Of a stretch of 64,000 nucleotides of DNA, positions 1 to 11,105 are shown piece by piece (the first letter of the stretch is position 1; each line of letters begins with the position of its first letter). Below the pieces are notes generated by a model that had not been told where the DNA came from, made no database searches, and saw nothing but the letters and a program-made list of their open reading frames with translations. The translations under genes were made by a program, and so were the position numbers. This stretch comes from Mimachlamys varia (taxonomy: Eukaryota > Mollusca > Bivalvia > Pectinida > Pectinidae). The stretch covers positions 8,498,501-8,562,500 of the forward strand of contig OX392532.1 in NCBI GenBank assembly GCA_947623455.1. The letters run 5' to 3'.

Positions 1-2
1 TG

Positions 3-116
3 CAGGTGCTCCAAATTAATTATTTTGAACTTCATCCATCAGTTACCAAACTTACATCTCCCGAGAATGTCTTAGAATCCTCAGATAGTGATAACACGAC
101 ATATGATAGCGATTAA
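3..116 (+). CDS. Possible C-terminal coding fragment, unidentified
   Basis: The reading frame is open from the window edge for 37 codons and ends in TAA at 114-116. It looks coding-like: a mixed hydrophobic start followed by an acidic Ser/Asp-rich tail ending DSDNTTYDSD. An AATAAA lies about 175 bases downstream, near 290. It sits inside what should be a HIRA intron, so it may be the 3' end of a transposase-type element. It does not match the Hira domain and the family was not recognised. Confidence 0.25.
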   Translation, partial: QVLQINYFELHPSVTKLTSPENVLESSDSDNTTYDSD

Positions 117-842
117 TATATTACCATCTGCTCTCCCTTATCCAAGATGTCCATCAATTTTTTATTTGCTGACACCTTTTGCAGCATTACACCAGTTCTT
201 TTGATCAGACTTTGTTTGCCGACTTTGTGGTAAATGGTACTATGTGAATGCACCATTTAACCTGTATTCTGCTGTGGTTTTGTTTGGTGATAATAAATGA
301 GGAATGTATATGGTACAATATTTAGTCTTACTGGCCTTTCAGGGTTCTATTTAGACTGATGGAGTCTAAACTTGTTATTAACAAAAATAAGATTTTTCAA
401 TGCAATATAAAAGTATATTGGCTCTTGATATCTTAATTTATATTTCATAGCCATAGAAAAATTACAACAGTCATAGCCATAGATAAAATTAAAACAGTCA
501 TAGCCATAGATAAAATTACAACAGGCCTTGGTTCTACCCTATACCATAATGTATATTAACATTTTCACAGACATTTGTTGCTGTCTTATTGATAATTTTC
601 TATAAAAAGTTAAAAGTTTTGTATTTCACATTAGGGCTATCCAGTAAGGAATCTATCCTATCCCAGGACTTCAGGTTTTGTTTATGGATACGACCCACAG
701 GGTTTTATTGATAACTTACATTGAAGTAATGGGCAGGAAACTCTCGGGGGAGAATTTTTCCTTAAATAGTCCTTAGAAAAATGTTATTTCAGCTAGAGAA
801 ATATTAACACGCACCCAAGTTTCTTCAATTTATTGTTTCTAG
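117..842. other. Intronic stretch upstream of the first visible HIRA exon
   Basis: AT-rich, with no recognisable exon on either strand. It contains three copies of a 26-27 bp repeat at 445-524. A pyrimidine-rich stretch ends in the TAG acceptor at 840-842. Confidence 0.5.
445..524. repeat. Three-copy 26-27 bp tandem repeat
   Basis: The unit begins TCATAGCCATAGA and ends ACAACAG. Three consecutive copies differ by single bases. Confidence 0.85.
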
Positions 843-3800
843 GGAAGTCATGTGTGCTGGCTGTGAAGATGGGTCGGTGCATGTGTACTCAGGCTGTGGG
901 CGTCGTCTAGTGCCACAACTTGTTCTCAATTCTCGAGTGGCAAGGCTCTCGGTCAACGGCTATTATGTGATGGCTCTTTCACAAAAAGGCAGCTTATATG
1001 TCTGGTAATGTTTTGTTGTTTGTGGACAAGTTTCAATGAATCGTTACAAGATGTACAAAAAGTGCAGCACTATCATAAAAATGTCAACAGTCTTTTGAAG
1101 AAAAAAATATAGCTTATTTTTTTCTGAAATTCAGAAAATATTAAATATAATGTTCTTGCTGTTTTCCTATTTTTGAAGATTGTGAGTTTTGCTTGTCTTT
1201 TCAGTACTGATTATAAAACTTTTCATCCCAAAATACAATTTGATTAGAAAATATTAATGTCAACCCATTATATATAGCTTAGTCACACAACTTTCAAGTT
1301 TCATCCATCCCATACCACTCAATATTGACAAAAGTTATGCTATTTACTAGTTGGTATGGCATTTTGAATTGAAGGAAACACATCCTTTTTTCTTCAGGAA
1401 AAAAAAAATTGTTACAGATACTTTTATAAGATAGAATCTTTCTTTGTTGTGATTACAGTGTACATATTTGGTAAAGATAGAATATTTCTTATACCTATAT
1501 GGCTAACACCTTTTGTTTTAGGAATATGCAAACCAAAACTGCTGTGATAAAAGATGTTAACCTTTCCGCAATCATGTCAGGTATGTGTTTATTGGGAAGG
1601 CGTTTCATTATACCCTCGCAACGTAGTTGTCAAGGGTATGTAGGGATATCTTGTATGGGATTGTCTTTTGACATTCTGCAGTCAAAAACAAGATCACTTT
1701 TACTAGAATTTTGGCATCAACACTCTACAGACTTTATATCTTAATCAAATATTACATCACTTCTCGGAAAACTTCACATACATCAACTCTTGTATGAGTT
1801 TGCCCTTTGACCTTCTGCAATCAAAAACAATTGGTGTGTTAAGTTCTATGTGTAAGAAAATAATAAGATGAATGGTAAATCAAAAACTATATCACTGTTA
1901 CTATAGATAGAATTTCAACAGTTGGCATCGCCACCATACGAAATTTATTTTATGCGATTATCACAAACAATTTATCTTTTACCAGTGTCTGTTTCAACTT
2001 TCTGCAGTGAGATTCAGAACTAGGTCACATTTACTAATTTCAACATTAAAGATACATGATGGGGTGAAAACAGGTCTAATCCCTTTACACTTTGTGTTTC
2101 TTAGACTATTAAGCGCAAGTTATTTTCATCATCAGTGATGCCTTTAACTTTTAAAAACTTAAATAATATACTACATTTATTACAATGAAAATTATCTTAA
2201 ATGATGTATTTCATTGTCATCAAGTGATGTATGATAAGGGGAGATTACTCCCGATGATAAATTCAATAATGTAAGTTTATGTTTTTCTTCTACAGGAGAG
2301 GATAATATTGTACGAGCATCCATGACAAAGGATGGTGTTCCCATGGTAACGCTGTCCAATCACAAGTCTTATACATTCTCGTTAGATCTGGCGTGCTGGT
2401 GAGTAAAGATATAATCTCTTAGGGTCCCATTCTCATATCTTATATCTCTAAATTTGTATTTCTTCATGACAATTTCCTCACAATATGGTACATACCTAAT
2501 TAACAAAAAGCAGAGAACATAATTCAGCAGCGTCATTATTGCCACAGTATTTAGAATGATGATGATAGACGAGACAATCACTGATACCAGATAGTGTTAA
2601 TGGAGGTTTCAGTAGTTAGATATTAAAGTTGAATGTGAAGTCTTATCAGATTGGAAGTAAGGAATAAATGCTTTATATAGAATTGATACATTGCTAACCT
2701 TGGTTTACTGCAGGACGCTGTTGTACAGTAAAGATGATCCACTGCAACACTGTTCTGATCACCATAGCTACACTCCAGCCACCTCTATCCTCAGGACTCC
2801 AGGTCCACTGGCCTCCTTACAACCTCTACAAGACAGGTTAGTATATATCACCATAGCTACACTCCAGCCACCTCTATCCTCAGGACTCCGGGTCCACTGT
2901 CCTCCTTACAACCTCTACAAGACAGGTTAGTACATATCACCATAGCTACACTCCAGCCACCTCTATCCTCAGGACTCCCGGTCCACTGGCCTCCTTACAA
3001 CCTCTACAAGACAGGTTAGTACATATCACCATAGCTACACTCCAGCCACCTCTATCCTCAGGACTCCAGGTCCACTGGCCTCCTTACAACCTCTACAAGA
3101 CAGGTTAGTACATATCACCATAGCTACACTCCAGCCACCTCTATCCTCAGGACTCCAGGTCCACTGGCCTCCTTACAACCTCTACAAGACAGGTTAGTAT
3201 ATATCACCATAGCTACACTCCAGCCACCTCCATCCTCAGGACTCCAGGTCCACTGGCCTCCTTACAACCTCTACAAGACAGGTTAGTATATATCACCATA
3301 GCTACACTCCAGCCACCTCTATCCCCAGGACTCCAGGTCCACTGGCCTCCTTACAACCTCTACAAGACAGGTTAGTATATATCACCATAGCTACACTCCA
3401 GCCACCTCTATCCTCAGGACTCCGGGTCCACTGGCCTCCTTACAACCTCTACAAGACAGGTTAGTATATATCATTATAGCTACACTCCAGCCACCTCTAT
3501 CCTCAGGACTCCAGGTCCACTGGCCTCCTTACAACCTCTACAAGACAGGTTAGTACATATCACCATAGCTACACTCCAGCCACCTCTATCCTCAGGACTC
3601 CAGGTCCACTGGCCTCCTTACAACCTCTACAAGACAGGTTAGTATATATCACCATAGCTACACTCCAGCCACCTCTATCCTCAGGACTCCGGGTCCACTG
3701 GCCTCCTTACAACCTCTACAAGACAGGTTAGTATATATCACCATAGCTACACTCCAGCCACCTCTATCCTCAGGACTCCGGGTCCACTGGCCTCCTTACA

Positions 3801-6800
3801 ACCTCTACAAGGCAGGTTAGTATATATCACCATAGCTACACTCCAGCCACCTCTATCCTCAGGACTCCAGGTCCACTGGCCTCCTTACAACCTCTACAAG
3901 ACAGGTTAGTATATATCACCATAGCTACACTCCAGCCACCTCTATCCTCAGGACTCCAGGTCCACTGGCCTCCTTACAACCTCTACAAGACAGGTTAGTA
4001 TATATCACCATAGCTACACTCCAGCCACCTCTATCCTCAGGACTCCAGGTCCACTGGCCTCCTTACAACCTCTACAAGACAGGTTAGTATATATCACCAT
4101 AGCTACACTCCAGCCACCTCTATCCTCAGGACTCCAGGTCCACTGGCCTCCTTACAACCTCTACAAGACAGGTTAGTATATATCACCATAGCTACACTCC
4201 AGCCACCTCTATCCTCAGGACTCCGGGTCCACTGGCCTCCTTACAACCTCTACAAGACAGGTTAGTATATATCACCATAGCTACACTCCAGCCACCTATA
4301 TCCTCAGGACTCCGGGTCCACTGGCCTCCTTACAACCTCTACAAGACAGGTTAGTATATATCACCATAGCTACACTCCAGCCACCTCTATCCTCAGGACT
4401 CCGGGTCCACTGGCCTCCTTACAACCTCTACAAGACAGGTTAGTATATATCACCATAGCTACACTCCAGCCACCTCTATCCTCAGGACTCCGGGTCCACT
4501 GGCCTCCTTACAACCTCTACAAGACAGGTTAGTATATATCACCCTAGCTAAACTCCAGCCACCTCTATCCTCAGGACTCCGGGTCCACTGGCCTCCTTAC
4601 AACCTCTACAAGACAGGTTAGTACATATCACCATAGCTACACTCCAGCCACCTCTATCCTCAGGACTCTGGGTCCACTGGCCTCCTTACAACCTCTACAA
4701 GGCAGGTTAGTATATATCACCATAGCTACACTCCAGCCACCTCTATCCTCAGGACTCCAGGTCCACTGGCCTCCTTACAACCTCTACAAGACAGGTTAGT
4801 ATATATCACCATAGCTACACTCCAGACACCTCTATCCTCAGGACTCCAGGTCCACTGGCCTCCTTACAACCTCTACAAGACAGGTTAGTATATATCACCA
4901 TAGCTAAACTCCAGCCACCTCTATCCTCAGGACTCCGGGTCCACTGGCCTCCTTACAACCTCTACAAGACAGGTTAATATATATCACAAATTTACCTCTG
5001 GACTTTGGACTATTTACAAGACTTGAGGAGCACCTGCATAAACACTAACGTACTGATACAGTGGATAAACACTAACGTACCTTATTTTATCTGTAGACTT
5101 GGGTCCCTGGCGGGACGAGTAATGAGTTCGGGTCACCACCTTCAACAGACAGCCACCATTAGTCACCTAGAGTCCCAGCTGACAGCCTGTGTATCCCTCC
5201 AGTCCGGAGCTGAGTACAAGTTTTGGCTACACACCTACGTCAGATATATTGTCAAGGAAGGTCAGTTCATTGTGTGAAATAGGATATCCTGCAAAAATAC
5301 TACATATTTAGCCCACTATCATCATATCACCCTGCTCTGTGGTCCGCCATTAGTCATCTGTCTTTTGTCCTTAAACAATTCTTGTTACCGCTATATCTTT
5401 CATATGCAGGCTACCTTTAGGAACCATGTGTAAATGTGCATGCAGGGTATTATTTGCAGAAATTTTAGTTGCCATGGTAGCCAGGTCAAAATACCAAAGT
5501 TCTTGTTTAACACTAAGTTGTCAGCAAAACTCCACCTAAACATATGCACTGATTTCAATGGAACTACAGAGCAATGTTAGGGACTATGTGTAGATATGCT
5601 TGCACAACAAAAATTTAGATTGCTGTGGTAACCAGGTCATAAAACTTGGAAACTTTTGACTAGAAAACTACTCCTAACCAGTAAAACAAATTCAATGAAG
5701 TTTCATATGAATGTTATGGACCATGTGTAGATATGTATGCAGATAATTTTATGCACACTTATAGTTGCCTTGGTAACCAGGTGACTATAAACATGTTTTG
5801 TTAGAAAATTTTGGCTGGAAAACTGTTCTTTATCATGTGAACCAATTTCAGTGAAAGTACACAGGGATGTTATGGATGATGTGTATAGATGTATGAAGGG
5901 AAAGGATTCAACTTTTGAAGAACAAATTAATGTCATCAATGGTGGGCCCCAAGATCCCCATGGGATCTCTTGTTTATATATTCCATTTTGTTTGAAATAA
6001 CTTGTTGACAATTGGTGTGTTAAGTTCTATGTGTAAGAAAATAATAAGATGAATGGTAAATTAAACAGCTCGCCTGGTTCATTTGGCATATTTGGACCAT
6101 AGGAATAGCACGTTTAAGTTATACGTGTCCTTTGGGATGGAGAAGTGATGCCCAAGATAGGAAATAGGTGCTTTAACTAAGAGAATGACTACATGTGATT
6201 TGGAAAAGAGCACCTAGGATTGGGATGATGGAGATCTGGATCTGTGGTATTAATGTGGGATTTCATAACCTTTAAAAGATCACCCATTATTCACTATGCC
6301 AAGGGAACTGCATGATGCATCCTAGAGACAAATATCTTGGGCTTTAACTGAGTTTTAACTTTTAAAAAAAGAAAATAGATCATTGAGTGAAAATGATTAT
6401 TGTATAATCATTATTTTCTACAAGCCTAACAATATCTACACAATATTTTCCAGGTTTAGAGACCAAGTTGAGAGAGGTTTGTGACGAGTTATTAGGTCCT
6501 ATATATAAAACCAAGCGGAAATCTTCATGGAATAGCTACATGTTGGTAAGTAGCAACCATTATCATTTAGTTATCAAACAGGCAGTAGCAATATTTGTCA
6601 TAGTGTTGGAAGTAGCAATAGTTATCATAGTGTTGGAAGTAACCGAAGTTGTTATATAGTTTCTCAAGATTTACTTGTGCATGAGGTAGACTGCTTTCAG
6701 CAGAAATATTATATTTATAATTGATGAAAACAGGTAGTATGTTCTTTATGAATAGATGAGTGGGCCCTAAACTTCAGTTATGATTGTTACCAACATATTG

Positions 6801-6960
6801 TTAACTGTCTGTTGTAACTGAATGTTCTTCATTGTTTGTTTGACAGGGTATGGACAAGCGAGATATTCTACAGGAAATTCTACCTTTAATTGGGAAAAAC
6901 CTGAATCTACAGAGACTGTTCACAGAATACCAGGAACAGCTGGACACCATAGACAGGTGA
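843..6960 (+). CDS. HIRA: HIRA histone chaperone, C-terminal part (5' part outside window)
   Basis: HIRA deposits histone H3.3 outside replication, in a nuclear complex with UBN1 and CABIN1. Seven exons can be read: 843-1004, 1522-1580, 2296-2398, 2714-2836, 5097-5260, 6454-6545 and 6847-6960. All have GT-AG borders and compatible phases, giving about 271 residues that end in TGA at 6958-6960. Segments matching the metazoan Hira domain include CGRRLVPQLV and YYVMAL in exon 1, then VPMVTLS, ISHLESQLTACVSLQS, REVCDELLGP, and LPLIGKNLNLQRLFTEYQEQ near the C terminus. The WD40 N-terminal half lies upstream of the window. The last exon could instead splice at AGACAG|GTGAAA (6957), but the position of the TGA agrees with the family's usual C terminus. 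The 3' end of the fourth visible exon is multiplied 25 times by a minisatellite. Using the first donor (2837) gives the family-like protein. Confidence 0.88.
1581..2295. other. HIRA intron with dispersed-repeat fragments
   Basis: Contains a short hairpin around 1610-1639 (ATACCCTCGCAACGTAG and TCAAGGGTAT), a motif resembling repeats common in molluscs. It also holds a 54-bp stretch (1827-1880) repeated exactly in a later intron. No exon seen. Confidence 0.5.
1827..1880 (+). repeat. 54-bp dispersed direct repeat, copy 1
   Basis: Reads identically to 6008-6061, 4.2 kb downstream in the same gene. The flanking sequence is unrelated on both sides. Confidence 0.85.
2758..4972 (+). repeat. 89-bp minisatellite duplicating a HIRA exon end and splice donor
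   Basis: The first copy is the last 79 bases of exon 2714-2836. From 2837 to 4972 there are exactly 24 further units of 89 bp with no length change (24 x 89 = 2136). Each unit begins with donor-like GTTAGTA and carries the exon-derived end CTCTACAAGACAG (ACAAGGCAG in two units). A pyrimidine stretch ending TCCTCAG also occurs in every unit. Substitutions are few and mostly shared (CAGG/CGGG, TATAT/ACATAT), which suggests recent expansion. The last donor reads GTTAAT instead of GTTAGT. Confidence 0.97.
5261..6453. mobile_element. HIRA intron containing a decayed non-autonomous DNA element
   Basis: About 5325-5975 holds a dispersed element. It contains three or four degenerate internal repeats of about 150 bp built around ACCATGTGTAGATATG and GTTGCCATGGTAACCAGGTCA-like motifs. 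It ends near 5941-5975 in GGATCTCTTGTTT, a terminus type seen in bivalve MITE-like repeats. A related fragment lies near 23620-23710. The 54-bp repeat at 6008-6061 follows it. Confidence 0.5.
6008..6061 (+). repeat. 54-bp dispersed direct repeat, copy 2
   Basis: Identical to 1827-1880 over its full length; flanks differ. Confidence 0.85.
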
Positions 6961-7383
6961 AAAATGTTTTAATTAGTGAACAGAAAAACATACCTGGGAG
7001 GTACCCATGTAAGCTGGAAGGCTCGCTTACATCAGACTCTTCGAGCGGAGTGTCAAAACCTTTCCTTAATCAGGTTTCCTGTGGGTTTTCACACAAGAAA
7101 AATTTGAGGAATCAGAAAAATGTCAGCTCACATTTCCACAGAATCTGAGGATTTTGAACAGAGTTGAAACAATTTGTGCTTACGAAATGTCTCATTGAAG
7201 AAGCTATCCAGTACTGAGTGCCTCCCAACTATAAACAGACAACAGCTGTATGAGTGGATGGCTGATGGAAGGAATGACCTTCTCAGTTCTCCTTTATAAG
7301 GAGCTTACAGCATTTTACTACATGTGGATTTACATTTTTTTTTACGAAGAAATAACACAACCTAGCAATAGTCAGTAATCCAG

Positions 7384-7667
7384 CTTCGGCCAGGTATGAC
7401 GGGACCCCTCAATCTAGTAATTTAGCCTCGGCCAGGTACGACTGAACCCCACAATCTAGTAATTTAGCCTCGGCCAGGTACGACTGAACCCCACAATCTA
7501 GTAATTTAGCCTTGGCCAGGTACGACTGGACCCCTCAAACTAGTAATTTAGCCTCGGCCAGGTACGACTGGACCACTCAATCTAGTAATTTAGCCTCGGC
7601 CAGGTACGACTGAACCCCACAATCTAGTAATTTAGCCTTGGCCAGGTACGACTGGACCCCTAAATCT
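7384..7667. repeat. 42-bp tandem repeat, about 6.7 copies
   Basis: The unit contains CGGCCAGGTACGACTG and ATCTAGTAATTTAGCC. Copies vary by a few substitutions. It lies about 420 bases past the HIRA stop and could fall in the 3' UTR. Confidence 0.93.
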
Positions 7668-9126
7668 GCCTGTGTCAGATTTTCCAGGTTTCTGATCTGA
7701 TCTGCAGTTCATCTGTGGTTTTTTGGTTGAATAGTGCAGGCTAACATACTGTGTTCCATGTAGTACATTGAATGCAGTACTGTATTGCAGCTGATCAAAG
7801 GCGTATTCGTTGAAGTGTTCTAGATAGCTTGTATGATACTTAATGTGCGTCACTGACAAACCTAAAGGATCAAGGACTAAGGAAGGCAACCCAAAAGCAC
7901 ACAAAACCATACACAATATTTTGATATGGAAAAAAAGATCTGTTAGAAATGATGTTTGTATACCTTACTTTGTTGTGGACAGAAGAAGAAGACATATGTA
8001 TACTATCACGTGTATAGTACTGGACTACTTGTGTATAAGATGTTCTTAGATGATACATTGATAACTAACCAATGTAAGATTAAACTCTGGGTTTTTGTCT
8101 TGGATATAAACCGGTTCATTTTGAGGTATCTTTGTTGGTGGTACTGCTGAAAACCCTCAACAAAGATAACGATGTAGGACCACACATGTTTAGGAAACCT
8201 TCTCTGTCCAACCCGTACAGTCTACTGCTGGTTAAACCTAATCAGATTGTTAAGTTTTGACCGTAGAAGTGTTTGGATGTACTTTAGATGTAGAAGTTAC
8301 CAGTGCTGGTTGGGTATTCACTTGTTACTTTCTCACCTCTATAGTTGATAACTTAGTACTGGTGTATACATATCTATCGTGTTTCCATCTTCTGACAGGG
8401 TTTTAATCAGGGACAGACAGTAGGCCTAAATGACTGGGTTAAACTCTGATTCAGAGATTTTGTTTGCCCATTTTTACAGCCAATATAAGGCTGTTTCCCC
8501 AGGCAAAACTTGTGCTATTTTCCCAGAATGAAGCAAAATTCAAGAATATTTTCCCAATTTATCTGAAAATCCTACTTTATTTTCTCAATTCAATAAAGCA
8601 CAGGATGCTGTAAAATCTAGGTAGAAAAAACACTGATTTGGGCCTGTACAAATCACCTTTATCTTACTGTATAGCACGAAATGTGTTCATGGGTACTTTC
8701 CTCCTTTGAGGTTCAAAGCCTTCTTGATTGTTTTGTTGTATGAACGTTCATGGATATCTTATGTTAACAAACAGTGGACACATGAATCCGTCTAATTTGT
8801 TGTAGATTATTTACGTGGTAGAATAACAAAAAACAAGAAAACCATGAATGTTTTGCACAATGAACATTAATTTTCTACAGTTGATGTCATATAATTATGT
8901 AGTTTTACAGAAGTTGTCTGTTGGGAACTGTCATGTGGTCAGTTAGAAGTAAGTGGAAAGGCTGTCTGACATTACAGGTAAATGTTGCTCAGTAAGAACT
9001 GATGACATATCGTATCATTCCAACATTTAACTACTCGTACAGTAAAAGGCTGATTTTTTTTGCTTTGAAGAAATAACATTTTTGTTAGATGGTTTCTAAT
9101 AATATATATTATATTGATAACTTAAG

Positions 9127-9494
9127 CAATATTGCCATCACCTCATCACCATTCAGACACATCAATCATTTATATACAGCTCAACAACGTATATCAGTTA
9201 ATATTTTATCATGGCTTATGGGGACTTGCAGCTATAAATGCAAATAATGCAAACAACAAAAATTGCATTGTTATAAAATCTGGGAAAGTGTGCCAGTTAT
9301 ACCAAATTTATAGTCTATTAATAGAAAAATCCCCTTATGAAAAAACAACTTGGGGATATTTATTTACCAGTTTAGTAAAAAGTTTGAACTGGTTCGGAAA
9401 TTCCCAAATGCAGATGAGATATTGAACAGATATGTAGCTGTATTCCCTAGCAATATTGCCATTGCCTCATCACCATTCAGACACATCAATCATT
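9127..9494 (+). repeat. Pair of ~46-bp direct repeats 322 bp apart
   Basis: GCAATATTGCCAT followed by CTCATCACCATTCAGACACA and TCAATCATT occurs at 9127 and again at 9449. The copies differ at two or three positions. Confidence 0.8.
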
Positions 9495-9920
9495 ATTTAT
9501 TATAAAAAAAATTTGTAATATTTCTCTCACAAAGCTATTTTTCACAGGAAGTCTTTTACCATGAATGTAATATTTAGTTAATAATACCAGTTTATTAAAT
9601 GCCATAAAGATCTGTCAAAATGTTCTGTATTCATGTGGTTTCACTTGTGAGGTTTCCTCATCACATATGAATGTTAAGAACGGTTCGTATCTGACAGGTT
9701 AGAATTCAGATCTCATCATTACCAAGCCTTTCCTTAACTATGTAAGGTTAAACCAAGACTTCCCAATCATAAAATTATTTATGTAGGAGCATTGGAATTC
9801 TACATGGTGTTGTGTATATGTCTTATTATTGCCACAAAATGATTGTTTTAATTGAAATTTTTATTTTAATTAAAATTCTTGTTTGTATATGAAAAAAATT
9901 ATGGATGTCTAAGATTATCT

Positions 9921-10262
9921 CAAGGTCAAGTGAATTGTGACGGTGAGTGTGTGATGGGTGTATAAGATTATATTAAAGTCATGGGAGCCGTGAAGATGAG
10001 TGTGATGGGTGTGTAAATTATCTCAAGGTCAAGTGAACCATGAAGATGAGTGTGTAAGATTATCTCAAGGTCAAGTGAACCATGAAGATGGGTGTGTAAG
10101 ATTATCTCAAGGTCGAGTGAACTCTGAATGTGAGTGATTGGTATGTAAGATTATTTCAAGGTCAAATGTACCTTGAAGGTGAGATGGTAAGATTATCTCA
10201 AGGTCAAGTGTACCTTGAAGGTGAGTGTAAGATTATCTCAAGGTCAAGTGAACCGTGAAGGT
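9921..10262. repeat. Degenerate tandem repeat, about 35-55 bp units
   Basis: Seven or so copies of AAGATTATCTCAAGGTCAAG followed by variable GTGA/ATGA-rich text. Unit length is irregular, suggesting an old or decaying array. Confidence 0.8.
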
Positions 10263-11105
10263 CTGTACAAAGTAATCTTTAATTATGACATTGACAACAA
10301 TGATAAAATCATGTCATACAGTGCTACACCAGTTCAATTTCGATGTTTGTTTTTAACATGACTACAGTAGCTACTTTCTAGTGCTGATAAGCTTTGACAT
10401 TTTTTCTCTAGCCCAAGTATCTTCTAACTTTACCTCCCCTCCTCCTCTTTCATCAGTTCTGTTCTATTTTATCATCGTACTCGGGCCGAACCAATGTTCG
10501 ACCTTCTTAGTGCTGCTCATGGCATGACTTAGAGGTGTTGCCTATGTGACACCTGTATAAGGTAAGCCTGACCTACATAGTACTGTTCGAATTCCTGATG
10601 TTACTAAGAGGTGTTGTATTTGTGACACCTATATTAGTCACGCCAATGAACTTCAATTGTATGTTTATATCGGGTGATTTGTGAATTTAACACATCATTT
10701 CACCTGAACTGCATCCATGAATAAAAAATGTAGCAAAATATCACCAGCTGTGTTGTTTATCTTTACTGCAGTTATAATCTGTACCAAGCTCGGCTTTAAA
10801 TGAAAATATCAATAAGGTTCATAGCTCCCAAGGTCACAGAACAAGAATTATGATAAGTGCTATGAGGGATTAGCCATGTTATGAAGGAGTTCAGGAGTAA
10901 ACATCAAGGGATGTGGAAGGTTAACTTTATTAAAAAGAGTCACGTTTATTTTCATTTTTGGTTGGGTTTGGTTTGTAAAGGCAATAGGATTGTTATTTCT
11001 ATCACCTATGGAAGATTCTACAAAAAACTAATCAACATTCAAACGGCAAGTTTATGATGTGCAGGTTTAGTCTTGAAATACATTTGTCTGTTTTACATTT
11101 CCAAG
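10263..11105. other. Unannotated stretch
   Basis: No gene seen. Two related hairpin-like motifs (AGGTGTTG...GACACCT) lie near 10530-10640 and an AATAAA near 10721. No clear coding signal on either strand. Confidence 0.4.

Larger units (their letters stand above)
6961..9920. other. Region downstream of HIRA, no further gene recognised
   Basis: This includes the HIRA 3' UTR, whose end is not fixed. AATAAA at 8592-8597 is one candidate signal, but it is distant. Otherwise the region is AT-rich with small open frames that look like chance. It holds the 42-bp tandem repeat (7384-7667) and one pair of direct repeats (9127 and 9449). Confidence 0.5.

Noticed and set aside
2758..4972. CRISPR-like array
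   Set aside because: Regular 89-bp periodicity has no unique spacers; the whole unit is repeated and contains coding exon sequence.
5703..6011. 102-codon minus-strand frame in a HIRA intron
   Set aside because: Lies within the degenerate non-autonomous element and has no domain signal.
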